Shown: positions 25,794 to 32,254 of the stretch, piece after piece | Position numbering within the stretch: position 1 is the stretch's first letter | Layout of the letters: every line of letters begins with the position of its first letter | Assembly: GCA_016207885.1 (NCBI GenBank) | Contig: JACQZE010000015.1 | Location: 1-32,254, forward strand | Reading direction: 5' to 3' | Length of the DNA: 32,254 nucleotides | DNA from: Nitrospirota bacterium | GTDB taxonomy: Bacteria; Nitrospirota; Thermodesulfovibrionia; UBA6902 | Translations under genes and position numbers: made by a program | Notes under the pieces: model-generated | What the model was told of the DNA's origin: nothing | The model's input: only the letters and a program-made list of their open reading frames with translations | Databases searched by the model: none

Positions 25794-26512
25794 CCTATCG
25801 GCCTCAGCACTATAATTCCAGCTTTATTGGAAACATACGATTTGAAATCTTCATCAACCACTTTTCTCTTTATGGAAGAGGCATGTCTCAGGATAATATC
25901 TTTCCCTGCCTTTATGAGTATCCCGACATGGGAAACATCCAGCCCCGAGGCGTTTGAATAAATACCGACGTAATCACCGGTCTTTAATTTATCAATGATC
26001 ACATCGTCTATGTTCCCGGAAGGAATGTATGATATGTCTCTCCATACCGGATCAATACCTTTAATGAAAATAGTGCCGTCATCTCTTTTATTCAGGTGTT
26101 TGATACTTCTCTCTACGGTTCTGCCTCCTATCTCTTTTGTGATATCTCTGACAAACTGACTGTTATTTTCCGTCCAGTCGGTAAAGAAATGATTCCTGCT
26201 CTTGAGATCAACCTGCCCTTCCCTATATCTCACTCTCTTGAGATTTTCGATGAACTCACTGAATGACTTTGATATTCTCATCGCCTCTATATAATCAATG
26301 AACGTAAAACAGTCAACACCGTCAAGGTTAACCACTAATTCTTCCGGTAACTCATGGCAGCCTGTAAGAGTTGACGCGGAATAAGAAGAATCAATAAATC
26401 TGCCGGAGAGATAATCAATACGGCTTCCTGCTTCTTTGATCTTTGATGAGCCGCAGATCAGGTCATTCAGTTCACTCTCAGACCATCGGCCTAAATTAAA
26501 AGATTTTTTCAT
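25790..26512 (-). CDS. DUF1460 / N-acetylmuramoyl-L-alanine amidase-like protein
   Basis: A 240-residue protein of the DUF1460 family (NlpC/P60-like cysteine peptidase fold). Candidate catalytic residues are C68 in LDGVDCFTFIDY and H195 in LDVSHVGIL, with VGIYSN just before. It should cut an amide bond in muropeptides. No signal peptide or lipobox is visible, unlike many secreted relatives, which suggests a cytosolic enzyme acting on what the coupled AmpG permease imports. It overlaps ampG by four bases. CAGGGA precedes the ATG. It ends about 70 bases downstream of the terminator of the lipoprotein gene. Confidence 0.8.
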   Translation of the reverse strand: MKKSFNLGRWSESELNDLICGSSKIKEAGSRIDYLSGRFIDSSYSASTLTGCHELPEELVVNLDGVDCFTFIDYIEAMRISKSFSEFIENLKRVRYREGQVDLKSRNHFFTDWTENNSQFVRDITKEIGGRTVERSIKHLNKRDDGTIFIKGIDPVWRDISYIPSGNIDDVIIDKLKTGDYVGIYSNASGLDVSHVGILIKAGKDIILRHASSIKRKVVDEDFKSYVSNKAGIIVLRPIG

Positions 26513-26590
26513 AATAATTCCCTGAAAATTTTACAATAACCAGTCAATTATACATCAAAAAGGGACAGCAGCCCGCAAATTATTGCGCAT

Positions 26591-26622
26591 AAAAAAAGCC
26601 CCTTGCGTCTGCAAGGGGCTTT
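26591..26622 (-). terminator. Intrinsic terminator of the OB-fold lipoprotein gene
   Basis: A 12-bp perfect stem AAAGCCCCTTGC/GCAAGGGGCTTT with loop GTCT (26595-26622). On the minus strand a run of seven Ts ends it. Confidence 0.92.
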
Positions 26623-26642
26623 CAAGAGTTGAGAAGATTATA

Positions 26643-27419
26643 TTACTTTGATATCGAGGCATTCTCAAGAATGACTTTATAAGCATACCCTCCGCCAAAG
26701 TCCTTGTCTTTAGCTAAAGACCCTGTGGCTGTGATCGTTTCACCATCCAAAGGAATAGAATCAGTCGTCAGCACAAGATCATGTGTCCCTGCAGCTGCAT
26801 CTCCGGTACCATCCTGAATATGCACCCAGTTCTTTCCCATGATGCTTGGGGAAACTTTAACTACAACACCTTTTACCTTGACAGACTTGTTGTTAAGGTC
26901 AACACTCTTACTATAGAGATCAGCAATTGTATACGAATTAGCGCCGGCAGCCTTTTCAACCTTGACCTTCTGCTTTTCGGTAACGACAGCGCCCTTGCTC
27001 ATAAATGGAGCGGCATTAGGGTCACCAGCCTGGCCGACAATTCCAGGAGAAAAGATCACACTCTCAAATGTGCGGTTAAGGGTTTTGCTGGTGAAGTTGC
27101 GCATCTCATCGCCTGAATAAAAAGACATCTCTTCGCCCTTCTTAATATCAGCCTCAGTTATAGCTACCCATATCTCTTTGCCATCCTTTGCCAGCTTCAC
27201 ATATGTATAACCGCCGCTGTTCATTGTCTCAACAACCTTTCCAGATATTACAGGCCTGGTATCAGTGGTGATAGGGCCTGCCTGAGGTGTCGGGTGCTGA
27301 GTGGCCTGCTCCTGCTGTGAAGTCTCAGCAGGCTTCTTTTTACTGTTGCACGCTGTGTTGACTGCCGCTATTGAAATAACAAGCAGGAATAAAGTAAATA
27401 ATTTTAAAGATCTTTTCAT
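26643..27419 (-). CDS. Lipoprotein with two OB-fold-like domains
   Basis: A 258-residue lipoprotein candidate. The signal sequence ends in VNTAC with C24 (N at -3 is unusual for a lipobox). A low-complexity Gln/Pro/Thr linker (30-50) follows. Domain 1 (about 55-105) reads GKVVETMNSGGYTYVKL and KEIWVAI, like NrfJ-type OB-fold modules found next to cytochrome genes. Domain 2 (about 165-258) has VKGVVVKVSPSIMGKNWVHIQDGTG, an OB-fold nucleic-acid-binding-like pattern here used extracytoplasmically. Function unknown; assisting periplasmic metalloprotein or cytochrome assembly is a guess. Transcribed alone, with a strong terminator and a GGAG-type Shine-Dalgarno. Confidence 0.75.
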   Translation of the reverse strand: MKRSLKLFTLFLLVISIAAVNTACNSKKKPAETSQQEQATQHPTPQAGPITTDTRPVISGKVVETMNSGGYTYVKLAKDGKEIWVAITEADIKKGEEMSFYSGDEMRNFTSKTLNRTFESVIFSPGIVGQAGDPNAAPFMSKGAVVTEKQKVKVEKAAGANSYTIADLYSKSVDLNNKSVKVKGVVVKVSPSIMGKNWVHIQDGTGDAAAGTHDLVLTTDSIPLDGETITATGSLAKDKDFGGGYAYKVILENASISK

Positions 27420-27541
27420 CTCGGTCTCCTTATTGTTTATGATTTAATGTTAGGGAATTAATTTCCATGTAACTTATAATAACATACTCATTTTATATGA
27501 AACAATGAAGCCTTCGAATAAAGAGTTATAACCTCTTGAAA

Positions 27542-28204
27542 TCATTTGAATTCAACCATAAAATCATTAAAGGCTTTTTTCAGCGCCTCAAAATCTTTTG
27601 ACAGAGCCTCCAGCTTACTCTCAAGGGCTGCTATGCGCTCATCTTCCTCCATAACCAGGGCCGCGGCCGGTTCCATAGGCATTTTATTACCGGCATCTTC
27701 CTGCTCAATAATTCCTGAAAAAAGATGCATATATCTCTGCTCTTTTCTGCCAAACTGTCTCTGAAGTTTGGTCACAACCGGTTCATCGCGCTCCATCAGG
27801 CCGGTTAATACTTCTTCAACCTCTTCTAACCCTCTGAAACTGGACATCCGTCCGGCACGGCTGCGCAACTCCCCCGGGGTCTGCCCGCCGCGAAGCATGA
27901 GTTCACAGAGGATCGCAACCTCCCTCTCATTAAATTTGAATCTCTCCGTAAATAAATGCTGATACTTGGGAACCCTGCTGTCAGCTTTATATATCTTCTC
28001 AACAAGCCCTTTCTCCTGAAGCCTCTCGATCCCTCTCACAACTGTCTTCTCATCAAAGGCAGCAACAGGATTCCGGTTGGACTTCTGACTGCATGCGGCG
28101 GTCAACGAATTAAGTGTCAAAGGATAGTAGTCGGGGGTGGTTATCTTCTTCTCTATCAGAGAAGCCAGTATCCGCACTTCTAAATTATCAAGTTTTATAT
28201 CCAT
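27542..28204 (-). CDS. yceH: YceH-family (DUF480) protein
   Basis: A 220-residue cytoplasmic protein of the DUF480 family, built from two winged-helix domains. Hallmarks: LEVRILASLIEKKITTPDYYPLTLNSLTAAC at the N-terminus, CSQKSNRNPV, then FNEREVAILCELMLRGGQTPGELRSRAGRM, and FGRKEQRYMHLFSG. It ends in a coiled-coil-like helix (EERIAALESKLEALSKDFEAL). The biochemical role of the family is unknown. The ATG at 28204 is the start with conserved MDIKLDNLEVRIL. It has no Shine-Dalgarno, and TATAAT lies nine bases upstream, so the message may be almost leaderless. Confidence 0.9.
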   Translation of the reverse strand: MDIKLDNLEVRILASLIEKKITTPDYYPLTLNSLTAACSQKSNRNPVAAFDEKTVVRGIERLQEKGLVEKIYKADSRVPKYQHLFTERFKFNEREVAILCELMLRGGQTPGELRSRAGRMSSFRGLEEVEEVLTGLMERDEPVVTKLQRQFGRKEQRYMHLFSGIIEQEDAGNKMPMEPAAALVMEEDERIAALESKLEALSKDFEALKKAFNDFMVEFK

Positions 28205-28322
28205 AACAGTTTTATTATAACTGAATATCAAGTGAAAATAATAATTAAAACCAAATCAGCCGCAGCCCTTTTTAAATCGCTGATTTTATGATAATATTTA
28301 GAAAATTCAGTTCGTATAGACT

Positions 28323-28655
28323 ATGAATTCAGATAAAAATGACAGCCCGGAAGAATTAAATGCAAAGACCTTTGTGGGCATTGACGGCCGCAGGCAGCCG
28401 GACAGGCGGACCTTAAATGACAGGAGAAGGCCATGGGTAAAGGGCCATTGGAAAGGGCCTGAAAGAAGGTTCCATCAGAGAAGAAGGACGAAATATCTCA
28501 ATGCAGATGACAATATAGATGAGAGGAACTATGACAGAAGAAGGGAGCAGAGAAAAAAAAAAAAAAAAAGAGATAATGATATGGCTGAGTCCGAAAGAAG
28601 GAAAGATGAGAGAAGAAAGGCTGAAGAAAAACCTCTAAACAATGAATTGGCATGA
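28323..28655 (+). CDS. Small arginine-rich protein, paralogue 1
   Basis: A 110-residue very basic hydrophilic protein, not recognised. Its core (residues about 22-52) holds the same RR-spaced pattern as the two following genes: GRRQPDRRTLNDRRR, a W-containing linker, GPERR, then RRRT. The C-terminal half is charged and low in complexity (RRREQRKKKKKRDND, ERRKDERRKAEE). Codons for the lysine run lie in an A17 homopolymer. No signal peptide or membrane segment. No Shine-Dalgarno is visible. First gene of a likely operon with two paralogues, gspA, gspB and a PilZ gene. A role in binding nucleic acid, lipid or polyphosphate could be imagined; none is supported directly. Confidence 0.72.
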   Translation: MNSDKNDSPEELNAKTFVGIDGRRQPDRRTLNDRRRPWVKGHWKGPERRFHQRRRTKYLNADDNIDERNYDRRREQRKKKKKRDNDMAESERRKDERRKAEEKPLNNELA

Positions 28656-28676
28656 TCTTGAATTACGAGTTAATTT

Positions 28677-28886
28677 ATGGATAAAGACGAACTCGGCTGG
28701 CTTGCCGGAAGGCAATGTCCATTAGCAAACAAGCGTGTCGTTGAGAGAAGAACGCGCAGGGATAGAAGAAGCGTCTTTAAGAACCATAATTATACCGGTC
28801 GTCAAAGAAGGCATATGAAAAGAAGAACAGTCATAAACAGACGGCATGTATACTACACAGACAAAGACGGCAATACCCTGTATTGA
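28677..28886 (+). CDS. Small arginine-rich protein, paralogue 2
   Basis: A 69-residue basic protein that aligns with its neighbours: ERRTRRDRRSVFKNHNYTG, RQRRHMKRR, INRRHVYYTDKDG. The GPERR element is changed to GRQRR. It has one cysteine (residue 14). No export signal. It begins 21 bases after paralogue 1, with no clear Shine-Dalgarno. Function unknown. Confidence 0.68.
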   Translation: MDKDELGWLAGRQCPLANKRVVERRTRRDRRSVFKNHNYTGRQRRHMKRRTVINRRHVYYTDKDGNTLY

Positions 28887-28895
28887 TCACCGGCA

Positions 28896-29102
28896 ATGGA
28901 AGAGGAAATAATAGCAGAGCCTGAAAATAAACCTGACAAGAGCGAATCCCGCAAATTTGGCAGACGAACCTGGAGAGACAGACGAAGGGTCTGGAAAAAT
29001 AAAGGCTATAAAGGCCCTGAGCGCAGGAAGTGCAAGAGAAGATGTGCATTTGACCGAAGAGGTGTTCCAATCCCTGATGACTTAGGCAAAAACATTCCTT
29101 AG
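28896..29102 (+). CDS. Small arginine-rich protein, paralogue 3
   Basis: A 68-residue basic protein, the tidiest copy of the family: acidic N-terminal 15 residues, then GRRTWRDRRRVWKNKGYKG, PERRKCKRRCAFDRRG and a neutral tail. Two cysteines lie within the second RR block (KCKRRC), so metal or disulfide formation is possible. It begins nine bases after paralogue 2 and ends 20 bases before gspA. Function unknown; tight linkage suggests a link with the GspA/GspB complex. Confidence 0.7.
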   Translation: MEEEIIAEPENKPDKSESRKFGRRTWRDRRRVWKNKGYKGPERRKCKRRCAFDRRGVPIPDDLGKNIP

Positions 29103-29122
29103 AACAAGTATAACGTCCCCTT

Positions 29123-30733
29123 ATGTATAACAAATATTTCGGATTTGAAGAACAGCCATTTTCTATCGCGCCTGACCCGCGCTACCTTTATATGAGCGGG
29201 CAGCACCGTGAGGCCCTCGCGCACCTGGTTTACGGGTTTAACAGTGACGGAGGTTTTGTCCTGCTTACAGGAGAGGTCGGCACGGGCAAGACAACGGTCT
29301 GCCGCTGCCTGCTTGAGCAGGTCCCTGACAACTCATCCATAGCTCTTGTCATCAACCCGAAACTGACTGTCAACGAATTGCTGGCAACGATATGTGATGA
29401 ATTCGGAATTAAATACCCTTCAGGCAATACAAGTTTAAAAGTCTTTATTGACCTTATTAATGCATACCTGTTTGAAGCCCATGCAAAAAACAAAAAGGTC
29501 GTTCTTATCATTGACGAGGCCCAGAATCTGAGCGCTGAGGTGCTGGAGCAGTTGAGGCTGCTGACAAATCTCGAGACAAACAAGAGAAAACTGCTTCAGA
29601 TAATCCTTCTTGGACAGCCCGAACTTCGCGACAAGCTCGGACAGCCTGAACTGCGGCAGCTTTCGCAAAGGATAATCGCCAGATACCACCTCGGCCCTCT
29701 TTCAAAAAAAGACCTGAGCGCATATATTACTCACCGCATCTCCGTCGCCGGACTGGAAGAGGAGCTTTTCCCTTCTTCAACAATTGACAGGCTGTACATC
29801 CTGAGCAGAGGTATCCCCCGCATTATTAATCTGTTGTGCGACAGGGCCCTATTAGGAACATTCACTCTGGGGAAACATAAGGTGAGCAGCAGGATACTTA
29901 ACATAGCTGCCAAAGAAGTGCTGGAGACGCCGAAGTTCAAACATGGAATATCTCCGGTAGTGCTTGTCGCAGCCTTGACACTTACAGCATTCAGCCTTGT
30001 CTCCGCATCAGCATATTTTTACTATATGACTGCCAAAGGATCACCTGCCGTATCAGTAATATCTGATACAAAAGCCGCTGAAAAGATTATTGTGAATGTG
30101 CCTGAGAAGTTGAAATGGCCAAGCACCATCCCGATAAAACAAAGTAGAGAGACAGCTTACAGGTCATTATTCAGTGTATGGGGAATTACATACAGCAATG
30201 ATAACAGCGCCCCACCCTGCCGGCAGGCGCAATCACAGGGCCTCAGATGCCTTAAGGGACTGGGTAATATAGAGAGCCTTCGTGCCTTGAACCTGCCTGT
30301 GATACTGACTCTTTTTAATGAGGCAGGCGAAGAATATTACGCAGCCCTCACATCACTCACAGAAGATACCGGTTTATTGAATGTTGGAGGCCGCAGCATT
30401 GAAACAGATGTAAAGGATATTGAATCACAGTGGCTTGGAGACTATATGCTGCTATGGAGAGCCCCGCCTGAATATAGAGATGATATAAAGCCGGGGGACA
30501 GGGGCGTTCAGGTAAAATGGCTTGATGCTCATCTGGCTTTGATCAATAACAGAAAGCCGGTTCAGGGAGATGTTATCACTTATGACAATGCCCTTGTCAA
30601 CGAGTTGAAAAAGTTTCAGCTTGCTGAAGGGCTGGTGCCTGACGGGATAGCCGGAACTCAGACGATCTTGCACATTATCACTGCTACCGCTGAAGGCATC
30701 CCGGCACTTACAGGAGGCATTAAGCAAAAATAA
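29123..30733 (+). CDS. gspA: GspA/ExeA-type AAA+ ATPase with peptidoglycan-binding domain
   Basis: A 536-residue inner-membrane ATPase. The cytoplasmic AAA+ domain (1-270) has Walker A GEVGTGKT (50-57), Walker B VVLIIDEAQ (126-134) and GQPELRDKL (164-172). One TM helix lies at about 276-301. The periplasmic part has a C39-like domain (about 355-450, LKGLGNIESLRALNLPVIL) and a peptidoglycan-binding module (about 455-525, GDRGVQVKWLDAHLALI, FQLAEGLVPDGIAG). In Aeromonas ExeA with ExeB opens the wall for secretin assembly. The start at 29123 (MYNKYFGFEEQPFSIAPDP) is the conserved family start. gspB follows with a one-base overlap. Confidence 0.93.
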   Translation: MYNKYFGFEEQPFSIAPDPRYLYMSGQHREALAHLVYGFNSDGGFVLLTGEVGTGKTTVCRCLLEQVPDNSSIALVINPKLTVNELLATICDEFGIKYPSGNTSLKVFIDLINAYLFEAHAKNKKVVLIIDEAQNLSAEVLEQLRLLTNLETNKRKLLQIILLGQPELRDKLGQPELRQLSQRIIARYHLGPLSKKDLSAYITHRISVAGLEEELFPSSTIDRLYILSRGIPRIINLLCDRALLGTFTLGKHKVSSRILNIAAKEVLETPKFKHGISPVVLVAALTLTAFSLVSASAYFYYMTAKGSPAVSVISDTKAAEKIIVNVPEKLKWPSTIPIKQSRETAYRSLFSVWGITYSNDNSAPPCRQAQSQGLRCLKGLGNIESLRALNLPVILTLFNEAGEEYYAALTSLTEDTGLLNVGGRSIETDVKDIESQWLGDYMLLWRAPPEYRDDIKPGDRGVQVKWLDAHLALINNRKPVQGDVITYDNALVNELKKFQLAEGLVPDGIAGTQTILHIITATAEGIPALTGGIKQK

Positions 30734-31407
30734 TGTCATTCATTCTTGACGGATTAAAAAAGCTCGAAGAGAATCGTAACAGGGATGCGGTACCTAACCT
30801 TCTTACTGTTCATACTCCGGAATTCCAAATAACAAAAAAACGCCCTGCCTGGCCATATTATATTCTTGCAGTCCTCCTGCTTAACGCCCTACTGATATCG
30901 ATATGGCTCGGGATATGGACACCTCAAAAACAGGCCCAGGTTAAAGAAGCTGAGATCAAAAAAGAAGAGTCGGCCGTAAACCTGAAGCAGCCTGTTCCTG
31001 AAGGCACTGCTGTGAATACAGCATATACACAAAAACAGGATGCTATAAAAAAAGAAAATATCATAGTCAATAAAGACAGAAAACAAATTGATATCGAAAA
31101 GGCATCGTCTGTGTCCCCTTCTTTATCAGAGGAGAAAGACAGAACTGAGAGCAATTCCCGGCCTGAACCTTCTGATAAGGTGGTTGAGTTCAGCGAACTG
31201 CCCCTGAATATAAGGCAGAGCCTCCCGGATATTTCTATCTCAGCCCATATATATTCAAATAACCCGCCATCAAGGCTGGTGAACATTAACGGCAGTATTA
31301 TTCATGAAGGCGATAATATCACTCCTGAGCTTGGGGTAGATGAAATCACCATGAATGGTGTAATATTGAAATATCGAGGATATCGCTTCAGCATGCGGGG
31401 GCTTTAG
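30733..31407 (+). CDS. gspB: GspB/ExeB-type partner protein
   Basis: A 224-residue bitopic membrane protein. Cytoplasmic N-terminus MSFILDGLKKLEENR (the usual GspB start), one TM helix at about 40-61, a charged Lys/Glu/Gln-rich periplasmic linker (62-150), and the type II secretion B domain at about 157-224 (LPLNIRQSLPDISISAHIY, RLVNINGSIIHEGDNI, VILKYRGYRFSM). It pairs with GspA in the envelope for secretin localisation or assembly. The ATG overlaps the gspA stop (TAATG). Confidence 0.9.
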   Translation: MSFILDGLKKLEENRNRDAVPNLLTVHTPEFQITKKRPAWPYYILAVLLLNALLISIWLGIWTPQKQAQVKEAEIKKEESAVNLKQPVPEGTAVNTAYTQKQDAIKKENIIVNKDRKQIDIEKASSVSPSLSEEKDRTESNSRPEPSDKVVEFSELPLNIRQSLPDISISAHIYSNNPPSRLVNINGSIIHEGDNITPELGVDEITMNGVILKYRGYRFSMRGL

Positions 31408-31412
31408 AATTC

Positions 31413-31742
31413 ATGAAAGAACGAAGAAAGAGCAAAAGAATAACTGACGGATTTGAAGGTGAACTCCTGTGCTGCGACAGCAGCTACCCCGGGATGATCC
31501 TTAACCTTTCAGAACACGGTCTTCACTTTGTAACCGCTACGGTCAAACACGTCAAGGACTTTACCAAAGAGACCATTGTGGAGATATTCCTCAGGATGCC
31601 TTCATCAAAGCCCATCAACCTGGTCTGCAGGGTAATATGGTTCAGCGATAAGGCAACTAATCATGGAGAAACATTCACACTTGGACTGGAACTGATCAAC
31701 CCGCCTCAGCAATACACAGAGTTTGCAGTATCGCTAAAATAG
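31413..31742 (+). CDS. PilZ-domain protein
   Basis: A 109-residue single-domain PilZ protein. The c-di-GMP motifs are RRKSKR (RxxxR) at residues 4-9 and NLSEHG (D/NxSxxG) at 32-37, with the right spacing. The rest is the PilZ beta-barrel (VEIFLRMPSS, VCRVIWFSD, FTLGLELI). It follows gspB by five bases. By position it may tie the GspA/GspB complex, or a pilus/secretion system, to c-di-GMP; that is inference. Confidence 0.85.
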   Translation: MKERRKSKRITDGFEGELLCCDSSYPGMILNLSEHGLHFVTATVKHVKDFTKETIVEIFLRMPSSKPINLVCRVIWFSDKATNHGETFTLGLELINPPQQYTEFAVSLK

Positions 31743-31768
31743 ACTATCTGCCTTGCAGCAAATTCATG

Positions 31769-32017
31769 CTACTTTTTAGCCGGTCCTCTTTTTATCTTAT
31801 GGCATTTAAGGCATTCGAATTTGGGAGGGTGTTTTTCAGAAACCATTGTCCGGCCTTCGGGCATATGGCAACCTTTACATAACTCAACATCTGTGACCGC
31901 AATATGATTCTCATCAGGAGGCATCTGATGAGCCCTGTCGCCTGATATGGCATAAAAGAAGCCAAACACAGCAAGCATTCCGAGCACAAATAAAATATTT
32001 TTCTGAGCCTTTGTCAT
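31769..32017 (-). CDS. Small membrane-anchored diheme cytochrome c
   Basis: An 82-residue protein with a short basic N-terminus, one hydrophobic helix (about 8-25) and a small extracytoplasmic domain with two heme motifs, CKGCH (47-51) and CLKCH (69-73). Histidines H30, H38 and H63 are possible distal ligands. The size and single anchor suggest a quinol- or cytochrome-linked electron shuttle, reminiscent of the membrane stubs of NapC/NrfH-type systems but much shorter. Convergent with the PilZ gene. No Shine-Dalgarno; an extended -10-like TGTTAAAAT ends six bases before the ATG. Confidence 0.82.
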   Translation of the reverse strand: MTKAQKNILFVLGMLAVFGFFYAISGDRAHQMPPDENHIAVTDVELCKGCHMPEGRTMVSEKHPPKFECLKCHKIKRGPAKK

Positions 32018-32109
32018 GTTCTGATTTTAACATAAACTGAAATAATACCGCAGTATTGTTGCGGATCTTGTTTCTGCTTTTCCCCATAACAGGATTTCAG
32101 TTGTTAACA

Positions 32110-32254
32110 TGGCATGTCCCGCCAAAATGATAATGTCCTAATTCACCAAAATAGAAATGTCCTAAATTGGAAATGCTAAACTGCCTCTTTTTGATAAGGA
32201 GGCAAGGTGGCACGAAAGGACATTATCATTTTGAGTCAGAAAGAGTTAAAGCGG
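32110..32254 (+). mobile_element. Left end of an ISNCY-like insertion sequence, cut by window edge
   Basis: The stretch holds two direct repeats of period 24 (AAAATGATAATGTCCT at 32124 and AAAATAGAAATGTCCT at 32148) and the transposase start at 32207. A TGTCCCGCC near 32115 may mark the terminal inverted repeat; the exact boundary is not determined. The right end is outside the window. Confidence 0.6.
32207..32254 (+). CDS. ISNCY-like transposase, N-terminal fragment at window edge
   Basis: Sixteen codons from GTG at 32207, behind a strong GGAGG. The peptide VARKDIIILSQKELKR matches from memory the start of integrase-type transposases of the ISNCY/IS1202 group (xDIIxMSQxELKRL). The rest of the gene is beyond the edge, so completeness cannot be judged. 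Confidence 0.65.
   Translation, partial: MARKDIIILSQKELKR

Noticed and set aside
32048-32064. Hairpin CCGCA/TGCGG as terminator
   Set aside because: Only a five-pair stem with no T-run on either strand.

Overview
The window looks like a chromosomal segment of an anaerobic, electron-transferring Gram-negative bacterium, probably Nitrospirota (Thermodesulfovibrionia-like) or a related Desulfobacterota-type lineage. The reasons are tandem OmcS-like multiheme cytochromes c, a sensor kinase with a periplasmic c-heme motif, a sigma-54 activator, a GspA/GspB pair, lipoproteins with signal sequences, and a moderate-GC, highly packed core genome. The placement is inference from gene content and recalled family resemblance; no database was searched.

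Layout. 1-2758 (minus strand): two tandem multiheme cytochromes (the leftmost runs off the window edge) and a 535-base AT-rich leader with a -24/-12 (sigma-54) promoter candidate. 2759-6274 (minus): a large secreted beta-helix repeat protein. 6464-10095 (plus): two paralogous, translationally coupled O-antigen-ligase/Wzy-type membrane proteins. 10113-13046 (minus): a two-component system made of a heme-motif histidine kinase and an NtrC-type regulator, followed by a divergent TPR protein that appears to be leaderless. 13986-18827 (plus): fabG-acpP-fabF-rnc, a terminator inside a palindromic repeat, then purM-purN. 18843-19778 (minus): UDP-glucuronate decarboxylase. 19863-20079: tRNA-Gln(CTG) and tRNA-Glu(CTC). 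20158-23682 (plus): leuB-like dehydrogenase, asd and an mtaD-type deaminase. 23694-26512 (minus): RlpA-like lipoprotein, then ampG coupled to a DUF1460 amidase-like gene. 26643-28204 (minus): OB-fold lipoprotein and a YceH-family protein. 28323-31742 (plus): three small arginine-rich paralogues, gspA, gspB and a PilZ protein. 31769-32017 (minus): a small membrane-anchored diheme cytochrome. The right edge enters an ISNCY-like insertion sequence.

How the parts fit. The most interesting theme is extracellular electron transfer. The OmcS-like cytochromes carry a conserved non-canonical CX5CH site, and one has an added CX3CH site. They sit behind a sigma-54 promoter, about 8 kb from a two-component system whose sensor carries its own heme motif and whose regulator is a sigma-54 activator. 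A second theme is the cell envelope: polymerase/ligase pair, UDP-xylose synthesis, RlpA, AmpG plus an amidase-like partner, and GspA/GspB with a peptidoglycan-binding domain. The rest is core metabolism (fatty acid, purine, aspartate-family and leucine synthesis). Three different GTCATT-type palindromic repeats lie in intergenic gaps. No CRISPR array, prophage or rRNA gene was seen.
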